Part shown: piece after piece, positions 26,260 through 36,985 of the stretch | Position numbering within the stretch: position 1 is the stretch's first letter | How the letters are laid out: each line of letters starts with the position of its first letter | Notes under the pieces: model-generated | Told to the model about the DNA's origin: nothing | The model's database searches: none | Seen by the model: the letters and a program-made list of their open reading frames with translations, nothing else | Made by a program: the position numbers and the translations under genes | From: CBDBKE01 sp965218055 | GTDB taxonomy: Bacteria > Acidobacteriota > Terriglobia > JAJPHL01 > JAPKYU01 | DNA: 64,000 bases | NCBI GenBank assembly: GCA_965218055.1 | Contig: CBDCKA010000002.1 | Location: 558,001-622,000, forward strand | Reading direction: 5' to 3'

Positions 26260-27606
26260 TCACGAAGGACGGCCAATGCAGACCAGGTGAGCAGCGGTGC
26301 GGAAATACCAGCGGCCATCCACCAGCGCCGGCGAAGCCAGCGTGCGCTCGTTGAGGTGGTTGACGCCCAGAAGTTCGAACTTCGGCCCGCCTTTGAGCAC
26401 AAATGTTTCGCCGTCGTCGTTCGTGAAAAACACCTTGCCGTCCACCCCCACCGGGGACGCCGTGAACGACTCACCCCGCGCTTGGGCCAGCCGGCCCTGC
26501 CACATCAGCTTGCCCGTTCTCGCCTCGTAACAGGTGGCGATGGCCACCATATCGTTGACGAGGTAGAGGTAGTCCCCGTAGAGCAGCGGCGAGGGGATGA
26601 ACGGGGAGCCCTTCGGCGTTTGCCAGGTGAGGCGCGTGCCGGTGACATCGCCTGATCCTCCGGGACGGATTGCCCGTGTCGGGCCTGCCCGACCGGAACT
26701 GCAAAAAATCAAACCGTGGCCCACCACCGGAGTGGGTATCACCTCGACCAGGTTTCCCGCGCAGCGCCACAACTCCTTGCCGCTGTCCGGATCGTAGGCA
26801 TAGACCCATTTCTGACTGCTGACAATGATCTCATCCCGGTCCCCAACGCGCACCGCCACCGGTGAGCCCCAGCCGGTCTTCTCCTGGCGCTCGGTCCACC
26901 ACAGTTTCTTGCCGGTCCGCTTGTCAAATGCCGCGACAAACGACCCGGAGGGCGCGCGATGGTCCTGGTAGATGATCACGCGGTCCAGGTAAAGCAGCGG
27001 AGAGCCCGCGGCGCCGTGGTAAGGATCCATTGGGCCCAGATCTTGATGCCAGACCTGTTTGCCGTTGAAGTCCACGGCCAGCAGGCCATGATTCCCGAGG
27101 TAGGCGTACACCCGTTCCCCGTCGGTAGCCGGTGTGCCCGAAGCGTAGCCGTTCTTGGCGTGAGCCGTCTCAGGACTTCCTTTCGGAGCAAAGGCCTCCC
27201 AGAGCTGCTGGCCATCCTTGCGCCGGAAGCTCAGAATCGACCGCCGGCCCCCGTTGTCGTAAGCCGTCGTTAGAAAGATGCGGTCGCCCCAGATCACGGG
27301 AGAGGAGTTGCCACTGCCGGGGACCTCGACCTTCCAGAGAACGTTTTCCCCCTCCGACCAGGTGTCGGGATAACCCGAGTCGACGGCCAGCCCCTGCCCC
27401 GAGGGCCCACGCCAGCGCGGCCAGTACTGGCGCCCCTCACCGGTGACTTCCACCATCGCCACCGGCACCTTCAATAATGGCGCTGGTGACGCGCCTGCCA
27501 CGGGCAAGAGGTGGTGCCAGGTTCCCTGCAGCGCAAAAATGAGGACCAGACCCAGTGGCAGCCCCAATTGCAGCCAACGATTCGTCACCCGTTTCCAGCC
27601 AGGCAT
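26260..27606 (-). CDS. PQQ-like beta-propeller repeat protein, membrane-anchored or secreted
   Basis: I start at ATG 27606 because GGAGG precedes it; the longer frame from 27726 lacks a site. The 448-residue protein has an N-terminal hydrophobic segment (LQLGLPLGLVLIFALQGTW) and then propeller blades: WPRWRGPSGQGLAVDSGYPD, VLWKVEVPGSGNSSPVIWGD, RRKDGQQLWEAF, DKRTGKKLWW, DPDSGKELWRCAGN and RTGKLMWQGRLA. These are PQQ_2-type repeats. The DWSTY-like catalytic residues of quinoprotein dehydrogenases are not evident, so a non-enzymatic propeller (outer membrane protein assembly BamB-like or planctomycete-type) is more likely. It is convergent with the DUF5916 fragment. Confidence 0.88.
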   Translation of the reverse strand: MPGWKRVTNRWLQLGLPLGLVLIFALQGTWHHLLPVAGASPAPLLKVPVAMVEVTGEGRQYWPRWRGPSGQGLAVDSGYPDTWSEGENVLWKVEVPGSGNSSPVIWGDRIFLTTAYDNGGRRSILSFRRKDGQQLWEAFAPKGSPETAHAKNGYASGTPATDGERVYAYLGNHGLLAVDFNGKQVWHQDLGPMDPYHGAAGSPLLYLDRVIIYQDHRAPSGSFVAAFDKRTGKKLWWTERQEKTGWGSPVAVRVGDRDEIIVSSQKWVYAYDPDSGKELWRCAGNLVEVIPTPVVGHGLIFCSSGRAGPTRAIRPGGSGDVTGTRLTWQTPKGSPFIPSPLLYGDYLYLVNDMVAIATCYEARTGKLMWQGRLAQARGESFTASPVGVDGKVFFTNDDGETFVLKGGPKFELLGVNHLNERTLASPALVDGRWYFRTAAHLVCIGRPS

Positions 27607-27806
27607 CGCATTCCTCCCCACGCTTCGCCCATTGCTTCGACAATCCAGCCGCGCGGCTTCCAAGCGCAATTGTAGAATCACGCCACGCGCGGCGGCAATC
27701 GTTTTTCGGGGAGGACACCCCGGCACTTCAAAGCACGGAGGTCCACAGCGCGCTCGCCGCGCTCAAAACCTGCTTGCGACTCTCTACACGATCCGTGACC
27801 GGGCAA

Positions 27807-28337
27807 CTATGTCTCAGACAGCACCTCAGACAGCCGCGGCCGGCCCCAAAGCGTGAGTTCAGCTCGTCCGAGGGGCCCGCCGCGCGCAGTACCAAGGAGC
27901 AGACTGGCGAAGTAGCCAACCCCGGCGCAGCTTCCAAAACAGACTGGGAAGTAGTAGATGAAGTGCAGGTCAGTGCCTTGTTGAAGCCAAAACGTCGTGG
28001 GGACGGCGACCAGCAAGCCGATGAGCCAGCCGCGAAAGTTGACGCGCCTGGTCAGCATGCCCAATAAGAACAAGGCCAAGATGGGCCCGCCAAACAAACC
28101 CAGAAACGCGGAGGAAGCCTTGAGAATCTGGCCCACGCCTGTGACATAGAACGCAACGGCGGTCGCAAAGCTTCCGAGGAGCAGGGTCAGCTGCCGAGCG
28201 AGTTTCACATCCTGCTGCTCGCTGCGCGGTCTGGTGCGTAGCGGCCGAACGAAGTCGTTGATGAGAACCGTCGCCACGGAATTGATCCCTGAATCCACGC
28301 TGGACATTGCGGCCGCAAAGATTCCCGTGATCAACAG
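27807..28337 (-). pseudogene. Sodium:solute symporter (SSS family), C-terminal fragment
   Basis: The minus frame starts at the end of IS copy 2 and encodes about 175 residues of an SSS transporter: GIFAAAMSSVDSGINSVATV with the conserved SS-D-S motif of helix 8, then four further membrane helices (LLLGSFATAVAFYVTGVG, LFGGPILALFLLGMLTRRV, GWLIGLLVAVPTTFWL, YYFPVCFGSCAGVGYFASLL). The first ~350 residues are missing, cut at 28337/28338. Such transporters couple sodium to sugar, amino-acid or sialic-acid uptake. As it stands it cannot function. Confidence 0.85.
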
Positions 28338-28379
28338 TGTCAAGGACTGATTTCTTTAGACACTGATTCTGAGAGTTTT

Positions 28380-29168
28380 TTACGCGACTAACGCATACCG
28401 TTTGGCGAATACCACAGGCGGCATGTTGAGCGCGGAGTGAATCCGCGTGTTGTTGTAGTCCCACAGGGTGCGGTAGATCTCCGCCACTAGCTCCCCCAGT
28501 GTTTTGAAGCGGTTCGGATCTCCCAGGTCAACCTTGAATTTGTCGTAGAACGATTCCTGGTATCCGTTCTCCCAAGGGCACCCCGGGCGGCTCCGTGAAA
28601 TCACGATGCCGCATCCATCAAGGATTTCAGTGAACGCCATCGCGTCATACTCCCTCCCGTTGTCGGAGTGGAATAGACCCGGGCGCGGATGATGGAGCAG
28701 GGCGTTGGAAAGCGCCTGAATGGTGAGCGCGGCTCCCTTTCTCACTGCAACCTGGATTCCCAGGATCCGGCGGGTGTAGAGATCGATCACGGTCGCCACA
28801 TAGACCTTCTTTCCGTGCTGCACGAACTCGGTGAAGTCCGTTGCCCAGATGTGGTTTGCATATGCGGGCATGAGCGCGAGCAGGAGGTTGGGATAGGTCC
28901 GGGAAACCTTGGATTTTCTCCATTTTCTGCCTCTCCTGCGGTAGGGCTTGATGCCAAACAGACGCATGACCCTCTGCGCCCGCTGGCGGCAGAGTCCCAG
29001 TGCCGTAGCAATTCGCCGGGAGCCGTAGGAGGGATGGATCTGCAGCTCTTCTTCCAGGCGGACCTTGAGGCGCCAGTCCTTCTCCTTCATTCTTGGGACG
29101 TAATACAGGCTCGCGCGGGATATGCCAAGGGCTCGGGCAAGCGCTGATTTGTTTCTTCCTTCGCTCAA
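28380..29168 (-). CDS. IS3-family transposase OrfB (copy 2)
   Basis: The protein is the same as in copy 1, with an intact DDE core (ATDFTEF, HSDNGREYD, WENGYQESF). The open frame extends upstream to 29297 inside orfA, consistent with production by -1 frameshifting at the A AAA AAC site near 29171-29177. Confidence 0.92.
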   Translation of the reverse strand: MSEGRNKSALARALGISRASLYYVPRMKEKDWRLKVRLEEELQIHPSYGSRRIATALGLCRQRAQRVMRLFGIKPYRRRGRKWRKSKVSRTYPNLLLALMPAYANHIWATDFTEFVQHGKKVYVATVIDLYTRRILGIQVAVRKGAALTIQALSNALLHHPRPGLFHSDNGREYDAMAFTEILDGCGIVISRSRPGCPWENGYQESFYDKFKVDLGDPNRFKTLGELVAEIYRTLWDYNNTRIHSALNMPPVVFAKRYALVA

Positions 29169-29425
29169 TTGTTTTTTTGAGTCATGGAGAGCTTGAGCGT
29201 GATCTCGCCCACGAGTTCCAGGAGTTCTCTGTTCTGCTTCTGAAGTCGGGAGAACTCCGCCCAGGACGGGGCACCGGTTGCTCCTTTTACCATCCAACCA
29301 TAGATGCTCCCTTCAGAAATACCGTGATCCTTGGCGGCCTGGGCCACCGAGATGCCTTCTTCCTTGACGCGGCGTAGGATATCGGCTTTTACGTCAGCTG
29401 CAATACGATGATGTTTTTTGTTCAT
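29165..29425 (-). CDS. IS3-family transposase OrfA (copy 2)
   Basis: This 86-residue helix-turn-helix protein is the same as OrfA of copy 1, starting MNKKHHRIAADVKADI. It is followed in the -1 frame by orfB. Confidence 0.9.
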   Translation of the reverse strand: MNKKHHRIAADVKADILRRVKEEGISVAQAAKDHGISEGSIYGWMVKGATGAPSWAEFSRLQKQNRELLELVGEITLKLSMTQKNN

Positions 29426-29482
29426 ATGACACCAGGGTAGTTAATTCCCAACCTCAGTGTCTAAATTACCCAGTCCAGGGCA

Positions 29483-30273
29483 AGGAGAAATATGGTCCCT
29501 GGGCGTTGGTGACAGGCGCCTCGTCTGGCCTAGGCTCCGCGTTCGCGAAACAGCTGGCCGCGGAAGGTCTCAACCTTGTCCTCGTCGCGCGTCGGGAGGA
29601 TCGCCTGCGGGCACTGGTAGACGAATTGCAGAGGACCGCGTCCGTTGAAACCCGGGTCGTTTCCGCGGACCTGTCCCGAGGTGACTTTCTTCCGCAGATC
29701 GCGGAGGCAACCACGAGACTCGAGATCAATCTGTTAGTCAACAACGCCGGTCAAACGCTAACCGCCCACTTCCTCGCCAACGAGCTTGAATCCGAGCTAG
29801 GCATGTTCCATCTCAACTCTCGCGCGCCTCTGATCCTGACGCACCATTACGGCAAGCTGATGCAGAATCGCGGACGCGGAGGCATCATCTTCCTGGCTTC
29901 CGTTGTTGGACTGACGGGAGTGCCATCGTGGAGCAACTACGCCGCGACCAAGGGCCACAACCTCTTGTTCGCCGAAGGTCTGGGTGAGGAGCTGAAGCAC
30001 GACGGCATCGACGTGCTGGCCGTATCCCCCGCGTTCATCCGGACCGAATTCATGACCCTGTCGTCCTTCGGCAAAGTCCTGTCGCTGGAGCCGGAGGCCG
30101 TCGCCAAGGTTGCGCTGGCAAGCCTTGGGAGGAAGCGCGTCGTGACGCCTGGCTTGCTTCACAAGCTCATTGCTTTCTCAACGAGACTTCAGCCGCGTTT
30201 TCTCAATACCAAGATCTTTGGCGCCGTCGTCTCGCGATCCCAGGGCTCGCGAGCCTCGACGGCTCCTATTTGA
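29483..30273 (+). pseudogene. SDR-family oxidoreductase, start codon removed by IS
   Basis: The frame runs from the IS end as KEKYGPWALVTGASSGLGSA and continues 263 codons to 30273. It has the Rossmann motif TGASSGLG, VSADLSR, NNAG (INLLVNNAGQT) and the catalytic Tyr-Lys in WSNYAATKGHN, so the fold and active site are complete. Relatives begin a few residues before KYGPWALVTGASSG, so only about 5-10 codons are missing. A TTG at 29506 could restart translation but would lose part of the first strand. Downstream is an NmrA-like gene in the same direction, 71 bp away. The substrate is unknown. Confidence 0.8.
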
Positions 30274-30344
30274 GAGCGACCCATGGCGTCGCTGGCTAAA
30301 GCTCCGACGCCGTTGACACTACGAGTCTGAAAAAGGAGATGCCC

Positions 30345-31436
30345 ATGGCTGAGAAAGAACGCATCCTGGTGACTTCCGCCGCAGGGCACACTGGTTCGGA
30401 AGCCGTTCTCCGATTGTTGGAACAGGGCTTCAAAGTCCGTGCGTTCGTCCGACGAAGGGACAACCGCTCCCAACGCCTCCAAGAAGCGGGCGCTGAAGTC
30501 TTCGCCGGGAATCTTCTCGACATGCGCGACCTTCGTACTGCGCTGAAGGGTGTGCAGCGCGCTTACTACTGCCCACCCATGGCGCCGAACTTGCTCCATG
30601 GCGCGATGCTCTTTGCGCTTGCGGCCGAGGAAGCAAAGCTGGAGGTCGTGGCGCTGATGAGCGGCTGGAATCCACATCTGAGTCACCCGTCGATCATCAC
30701 GCGTGAGCATTGGGTCGCCAATAACATCTATCGGTGGATGCCCACGGTAGATGTCATCTACGTCAACCCGGGACTTTTCGCCTTTACATACTTCTTCGGC
30801 TTGCCCGCGGTCTTGCACTTCGGAATGTTGATGCTCCCCTTTGGGGAAGGACTGAACGCACCGCCTTCTAGCGAGGATATCGCTGCGGTCGTCGCCGGAG
30901 TCTTGGCGCGACCTGCACCGCACATCGGGAAGTGCTATCGCCCGACGGGGCCGCGGCTTATTTCCGGCCAGGACTGCGCGGCGGTGTTTTCCCGAGTTCT
31001 CGGTCGCAAAGTCCGCTATCGAGACATTCCGATCCGAATGTTCGTCAAAGCCGCCAAGGCTCAAGGCCTCTCGAACTTCGAGATCGCTCAAATACGCCAC
31101 TACGCTGAGGAAATTCGTGGCGGAACCTTCGCCATCGGTGCGCCCACAGACCACGTCGAGCAGGTGTGCGGGCGGCCCGCGGAGGAGTTCGAAATCACTG
31201 CGCGACGTTACCTGGAGCACCCAGAGTTGGTCATGCCCGGGTTTAGGGCGGGCAGCAAGCTCGAAGCGTTCTGGCTCATGTTGAGAACCATGCTGACCCG
31301 GCCGCCAGACCTGGACCAGTGGGAATCGGAGCGCGGGTACCCGATGCTGACCGAGCCCGTGCTGGCTCACAACAGTGAAGAATGGCGCATTGCGGCTGAG
31401 CAGAAGCAACTTGCACTTCTCGAGCCGAGTCGTTGA
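30345..31436 (+). CDS. NmrA-like NAD(P)-binding protein
   Basis: Two in-frame ATGs occur at 30339 and 30345; AAAGGAG at 30332-30338 fits the second one. The 363-residue protein begins ERILVTSAAGHTGSEAVLRL, a GxxGxxG-like nucleotide loop, and continues RAFVRRRDNRSQRLQEAGAE and GNLLDMRDLRTALKGVQRAY, as in atypical short-chain dehydrogenases of the NmrA/HSCARG group. The usual YxxxK pair is absent. Such proteins act as NAD(P)-dependent reductases or redox sensors. It probably shares a transcript with the SDR gene upstream, whose 5' end was removed by the IS. Confidence 0.85.
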   Translation: MAEKERILVTSAAGHTGSEAVLRLLEQGFKVRAFVRRRDNRSQRLQEAGAEVFAGNLLDMRDLRTALKGVQRAYYCPPMAPNLLHGAMLFALAAEEAKLEVVALMSGWNPHLSHPSIITREHWVANNIYRWMPTVDVIYVNPGLFAFTYFFGLPAVLHFGMLMLPFGEGLNAPPSSEDIAAVVAGVLARPAPHIGKCYRPTGPRLISGQDCAAVFSRVLGRKVRYRDIPIRMFVKAAKAQGLSNFEIAQIRHYAEEIRGGTFAIGAPTDHVEQVCGRPAEEFEITARRYLEHPELVMPGFRAGSKLEAFWLMLRTMLTRPPDLDQWESERGYPMLTEPVLAHNSEEWRIAAEQKQLALLEPSR

Positions 31437-31600
31437 CGAGAATCAAAACAGCCAACCACCAGCCAAAGAGCCTTCGCACGCCGGAGCAAAGCCCCGACGC
31501 AGCTCGGCTGCGAATCCGTAATCCAAGAAAGGTGACCCAAGGGATGAGCTCTTCGCGCCTTGGGTGCTTGCAGATACCAACTCTGGCTCAGTCCTTTGCC

Positions 31601-33619
31601 TCACTGCAATGGTTTCTGGACAGGTTGGGCGGGAATGGCCTGGTGCTCTTTGCCGATCAACTCCGTGTAGGTTACAAATTTGAACGGATCGAAATATTGC
31701 ACTGAACTCCGCAGCCGGTCCCCTGCTTCTTCTTTCAATCGCGTGATCTTAACGTTGTTCGGATAGCGTGCTTCGGCAGCTATGGCCATCTGCAGCGCCA
31801 GCTCATTGTCCCCGCCGTCCAGCATGCGACGGAGCGCCTTTTCGACCTCTCTCGCCGACAGGCCGAGATAAAGATGCAAAAGCCGCCCGTATTCGACAGA
31901 CGTCAATACATCTAAGCCGTCAGGCTCTCTGCCAGTGACATCTTCCTGCCAGATCCCCACCATATGGTCGGCCGTGCGGTTGATGATATGGTCGCGCGGC
32001 GCAAGGTAGCCAAGGAACGCCTGCGGATGGTTCTCGAATCCCGGCGGGATCAGATTGATGCGAATGATGTTTTTCGCCGAATAGCCGTTTTTCAGATGTT
32101 TGCGGGTCTCGGCGACAAGCCATTCATAAGCGTCGCGATAAGCCCTCAGTTGCTCCTTTGTCTCATAAATGTCCGTAATTCCGATATGGCCGTGGAGAAT
32201 ATGCTTGGGCTGTCGGCGTAGCGCCTCGTCCATCATGGTCACCGCTTCATCAATAAACCCTTCTTCCACCCATGGCTCGCCATAGAACGGCATCAGCGCA
32301 TCGCCCATGAACAGGACACCCAGGCTGGGTACATGAATGAGCAGAGCATCTTCGGTCTCCCCACCGGTCACGGGAATGAGCTCAAACAGCGTATCGCCGA
32401 CCATGACCTCGGTGTTGGCATTCACCGTGAAATCCGGCCTGTAGGCGCTCACCCATTCGTCTTGGAAACCGGCGCCGCGGAATTGCTGGTAGGTGTGGTT
32501 CCGCAGAGTGCGGTCGATCGTGCCCGTGTAATTGTTGCGGCCGTAGAAAGTCACCGCAGGATCCAAGGTCTTCAGATAAGTGAAGCCGCCAATATGGTCC
32601 CAGTGAGCGTGCGTGATGAGCACTGTTGTCAGCGCCGGCAAATCGGGATAGCGCTGCATTAAGAAATTATGCGCGCCTTCCATGCTGTAAGGCTGGGTGC
32701 CCGAATCAATCGAGATTAGTTCTTCACCGTCGTCGGAGACAACAAAGTGCATATCGGAGAAACCAAAGCCCCGTACGGCGAAGACGCGGCCGGGAACGAT
32801 CTCTTCCATCCATGGCGTCGGGGCGAACAGAAGGCCTCTTTCTTTCGTCGTCGCAAACCAGCCCATGTACAGGGTTTTGGGCTCGTATTCCACGTACCCG
32901 CTCTTCTTTAGATACTTGCCAGCAAGCTCTATTTCGCCCTTGTCAGCATAGAGCTTTCCCAGGAAGTGATAAGCCTCCCGGTAAAAGCCCGCCGTGGGCT
33001 CCAGTTCGGGACGCTCGACGAGCCACAGAAGCTGAGAAAGCGCCTCTTCCCGCTTGCCGAAGAAACCGGGCACTTGCGCATAGATTAAGCCGGCCGACCA
33101 ATGAACGAGAGGATTATTCTCAGAAAGACTCTCCGCTTCTTCCAAGATCCCAAATGTGTCCCGCACCCACATTATACGGCTCAGGATTGGCACCTGATTG
33201 GCATAGGTCGCACGTAAAAGGGCGTAGGCGGATAGATAAACGGCTCGCCTATCGTCCGTCATGCTATTTTCATAGCGCTTCAAAAGCCGCTCGAAATAGG
33301 AAATCCCATACTTCTGCTGGTTGGTGACGATATACGCATTGGTCAACAGGAGGATCGGACGCGGATCCGCGACCGGGCCGTAGGAAAGGACGACCTCATA
33401 GAACAAGATGTCGGCATGAAAGCTGCGATCGTTTTCCGCCCTGCCGAAATATTCAAACACTTCCGCTGGTGCAAGCGAGGTGGACAAGCCGGTTTTAATT
33501 ACCCGTTGCGCTGGCTCTGCATCTCGCCCGAGGGGCGCCACATCCACTGTATCTGGTTGCGGCGCACAACCAGCCAAAGCGACCATGCTTGCAGCTATGA
33601 TGGATCGGATGCGTTTCAT
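31601..33619 (-). CDS. MBL-fold hydrolase lipoprotein, alkylsulfatase-like
   Basis: I start at ATG 33619, preceded by GGAGGG; it opens with a lipoprotein signal (MKRIRSIIAASMVALAGC). The 672-residue protein has about 250 residues of helical, TPR-like sequence, then a metallo-beta-lactamase domain with THAHWDHIGG, VTGGETEDALLIHVP, FMGDALMPFYGEPW and ILHGHIG. A C-terminal helical part (LDVLTSVEYGRLLHLYLGLS) follows. The order and motifs recall the SdsA1-like alkylsulfatase group, which has a dimerisation domain after the MBL core, but here the helical part comes before the MBL domain. Likely an envelope-anchored zinc hydrolase of unknown substrate. It is encoded alone, downstream of the RND gene. 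Confidence 0.78.
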   Translation of the reverse strand: MKRIRSIIAASMVALAGCAPQPDTVDVAPLGRDAEPAQRVIKTGLSTSLAPAEVFEYFGRAENDRSFHADILFYEVVLSYGPVADPRPILLLTNAYIVTNQQKYGISYFERLLKRYENSMTDDRRAVYLSAYALLRATYANQVPILSRIMWVRDTFGILEEAESLSENNPLVHWSAGLIYAQVPGFFGKREEALSQLLWLVERPELEPTAGFYREAYHFLGKLYADKGEIELAGKYLKKSGYVEYEPKTLYMGWFATTKERGLLFAPTPWMEEIVPGRVFAVRGFGFSDMHFVVSDDGEELISIDSGTQPYSMEGAHNFLMQRYPDLPALTTVLITHAHWDHIGGFTYLKTLDPAVTFYGRNNYTGTIDRTLRNHTYQQFRGAGFQDEWVSAYRPDFTVNANTEVMVGDTLFELIPVTGGETEDALLIHVPSLGVLFMGDALMPFYGEPWVEEGFIDEAVTMMDEALRRQPKHILHGHIGITDIYETKEQLRAYRDAYEWLVAETRKHLKNGYSAKNIIRINLIPPGFENHPQAFLGYLAPRDHIINRTADHMVGIWQEDVTGREPDGLDVLTSVEYGRLLHLYLGLSAREVEKALRRMLDGGDNELALQMAIAAEARYPNNVKITRLKEEAGDRLRSSVQYFDPFKFVTYTELIGKEHQAIPAQPVQKPLQ

Positions 33620-33784
33620 TTCGAGCCCTCCTTGGGTTCCATATTCAGAAACTCGAGTACGATCTTCAGCCACAATTTTCGGATACTGAAAATGCGCGGC
33701 ATGGCCCGCTGTCAGAAAGAAGACCCGGACGCCGGATCGCCGCAGGGACAGCCGAGGCTTTCGCACCCGTCCGTCCTCCAGAGG

Positions 33785-36700
33785 TCAATAGCTAAACCCT
33801 TTGAACTGAACACGAAAGAACAGCGTGTAAAGTACGGGAACTACGCCGAGCGTCAACACCGTTGCAAACACCAGGCCAAAGATAATGGCGATGGCCATTG
33901 GTTCCCACATCGGTCCGCCCCCCAACCACAACGGAATGAGTCCGCCCACAGTCGTCATGGTGGTCAGCAGAATCGGGCGCAAGCGACGCTGCGCCGCTTC
34001 AATGACAGCTCGGCTCGGCTCTAGGCCGTTCTCGTTGATTTCAATGTGGATGCGGTCGAGCAACACAATTGCGTTATTAATCACGATCCCCGCCAGCGAA
34101 ATGATGCCCAGCAGCGTCATAAAGCCAAAGTATGATTTCGCGATCAATAGCCCTGCAATGACGCCGATCATTCCCAGCGGGATCGTCAACAGAATGATCA
34201 ATACGCGCCGAATCGAGTTGAACTGGCCAACAAGCAGCAAGACGATAATTAAAAAACCAATCGGCACTTTTTCGCCAATCGACTGGTTCCCTTTGACGGA
34301 CGTCTCCATCTCACCACCCATCTCGTAGGTGTAGCCAATCGGCCAATTTTGTCGTTGCTCTTCCAACCAAGGGATCAGTTCATCGGTAATTCCTGTTGCT
34401 GTGAATCCGGTCCCCAAATCGGAGAAAACTTCCACGCTCTTCAAGCGATCTCGGCGGAAGATCTTAGCCGGCTGCCATTCGATCTCAAGATCGGCAACCT
34501 GCTTGAGTGGCACGGATCGGCCGGTTGTTTGGGAATAAACATTGAGGCTTTCCAGCTTGCCGAGGTCCTGACGGTCTGCGGCGACCGATCTCACCATCAC
34601 CGGAATGATCTCGTCGCCTTCGCGGTAATCCGTGGCATTATGCCCACTTAAGACCGAAGTCAGCGAAATTGCGATGTCTTGATTCGTGATGCCACTTCGC
34701 CGCGCCCGCGGCCCGTCGATCTTGACGTTGATTTTCTTAGTCCGCAGGCCCCAGTTATCACCAATATTCTTTGTGCCAGGCATTCCTGCCAGCCGGGCTT
34801 TCACATCGTCTGCAATCCGGAAGAGAATCTGAGGGTCTTCCCCGGAGATTCGTGCCTCGACTGGGTTGTCGACGAGCGGACCCAACTTCAGCGGTTCGAT
34901 CGTCGCGATCACGTCAGGAAAGCGTGCGCTGCAGAAGCTTTCCAACCTGGGGATGACCTCCGGAAAGATATCCCAGGGAAGTGGCATTGAACAGCATAAA
35001 AGAGTACTCAGGGCTGGCGGGTTCAGGAGCATAAGTTAGAACGAATCGGGGGCCACCCTGGCCAACATAGGAAGACCAACTGGTTACCCCCTCCGGCCTC
35101 TGGCCGTTGACCACCAACTCTGCCTGGATGAACTCCTCGATCTCGTTGATAATCTCCTCGCTGCGCTCGATGGCAGTGCCCACCGGAGACTCAATTTCTG
35201 CTGTGAACATGGGTGTGTCGGAAGGCGGAAAGAAGATATTGGGTAGGTAATTCAGCCCCTGTAGCGAAACAAAGAACAGACCGAAGACCATAGCGAGAAA
35301 CACCAAGGGGCGCGATACAGAACCGAGCAACAGGCCACGATAGGTGCGATAAAAGTTACTGCCATACGCCTCGGCGCCAGCCTGCGTTTTCACCTTAAGA
35401 AACAGCACGCACAAGAGAGGAATGATGGTCAGCGTGAGGACCCAGGAGCACAACAGCGTGGCCGTCACGACCGTGAACAACTGGCCGGTGTATTCCCCGG
35501 TGGTTGATTCGGCCAGATAGATGGGCAAGAACGCAGCGGCCGTGGTGAGCGAGGAAGTAAGCAGGGGAATGCGCAGCTCCCGGGCCGACCCGACGGCGGC
35601 CTCCACGCGTGGCTTCCCCTCCGCCATCTGCACCATGATCGACTCGGCCATCACGATGGCGTTGTCAACTAGCATCCCCAGCGCGATGATCAACGACGCC
35701 AGCGACATCTGGTTCAGACTGATCTCTAGGAACTGTAAGATAAGGAGCGTCCCTAACATCGCTGTTGGTACAAGGCTGGCGACTACGAGGCCGGTGCGCA
35801 GTCCTAACATGACCAACATGACGGCAAGCACGATTCCGATTGCCTGCCCGACATTGCCGGTGAAGTCAGCGACTTTTCGTTCCACGGTTGCCGTCTGATA
35901 GGCCACGGTCTCGAAGTCAATTCCGATCGGATATTGCTCGTTGAAACGCCGCACCACGTCTTGGACCTGCTGTCCAAGAGTTACGATGTTGCCCTCCGGC
36001 TTCACCGAGACGGCCAATCCCAATGCGGGCAGCCCCCCCGAATGCATCTTGGACCGGGGCGGATCGATGTAATCTCGCCGGATCTCGGCGATGTCTTCCA
36101 GGTATATGAAATCGTCACGACCGGGCACGCTGATGACTGTCCGTGCCAGATCGTCGATGGAGTCAAAACTGCCGGAAGGTTCCAGTTCGATTCGTTCGAT
36201 GCCTGTGGTGATGCTACCGCCCTGGGACGATGATGTTGCGCGCCTCCAGAATTCGCTGCAACTGCATCACGGAAAGTCCCAGCTCGGCTAACCGGGCATT
36301 GTTGTACTCGACAAAGACGCGCTCGTCTTGCGACCCATAGATCTCGACCTTGGCCGTGTCGGGCAGGCGCAGTAGTTCGTCTCGCAGGGTCTCCGCAATG
36401 TCTTTCAGATCGGCGTAGGTCAGCTCGGGCCTGCCGTTGGGCCGCTCCCCCGCCGTCACAGCGATGATGGTCCCGAACACATCACCGAACTCATCGTTGA
36501 CAAAAGGTCCGATCACTCCTTCCGGAAGCTCCGATCGAGCCTTCTCCACCTTGCGGCGCAGGCTGTCCCAGATCGGTCGCATTTCCTTGTAGCTTTCCTT
36601 GATGTCCACATAGACAACCGAGACCCCGGTCTTCGACTCGCTCCGGACCACGTCCAGCTCTGGCATCTCCTGGATCGCCTTCTCGATCTTGTCGGTCACA

Positions 36701-36885
36701 AGGTTCTCGACGCGCTCCGGGTTAGCGCCAGGAAACCTCGTTTGGACCAGGGCCGTCCGGATGATAAAGCCCGGGTCCTCGGCCTGCGGGAGAGTCAGAA
36801 ACGCGTTGACGCCGGCCACCACCACCACGAGCACGGCAACGATCGTTACCCGGTTGTTCACGATGGCGAAGCGAGTGATGTCCAT
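33785..36885 (-). pseudogene. RND efflux permease, broken by two frameshifts
   Basis: Three successive minus-strand frames (36885-36214, 36128-34914, 35032-33785) together give a full RND permease of about 1030 residues: N-terminal helix VTIVAVLVVVVAGVNAFLTL, porter motifs, helices around ALGMLVDNAIVMAESIMVQM with the proton-relay Asp, and the C-terminal GIISLAGIVINNAIVLLDRI. One extra G after NIIVP (near 36228) and one extra G after NATSL (near 34980) break the frame; removing each restores continuity. Both are in short G runs, so base-calling error is as likely as real decay. No membrane-fusion partner is adjacent. An IS407-like element sits 30 bp upstream of the start, which may have separated the gene from its promoter or operon. 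Confidence 0.85.
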
Positions 36886-36985
36886 GGCTTGATGGTGTGT
36901 TTAGCCCTGCTGGTCTGACCAGACCGATTTTTTGTACCAACCGTAGCGAGAGTTTACATCGCAGCCTGGGGCTGTGAAACTGGTT

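Larger units (their letters stand above)
28338..29482 (-). mobile_element. IS3-family insertion sequence, copy 2 of 3 (1145 bp)
   Basis: Identical in length and ends to copy 1 but on the minus strand. The encoded proteins match those of copy 1; I noticed one silent change near 28746. The flanks (CAACAG at 28332-28337, AGGAGA after 29482) show no target duplication. The left flank is a beheaded sodium symporter and the right flank an SDR gene missing its first codons. Confidence 0.93.

Noticed and set aside
30189..31409. 406-codon minus-strand frame opposite the NmrA-like gene
   Set aside because: Antisense to a clear Rossmann protein with ribosome site; no motifs.
31536..31564. Terminator between the NmrA-like and MBL genes
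   Set aside because: A 7-bp CCCAAGG/CCTTGGG stem exists but has a 15-base loop and no T run after it.
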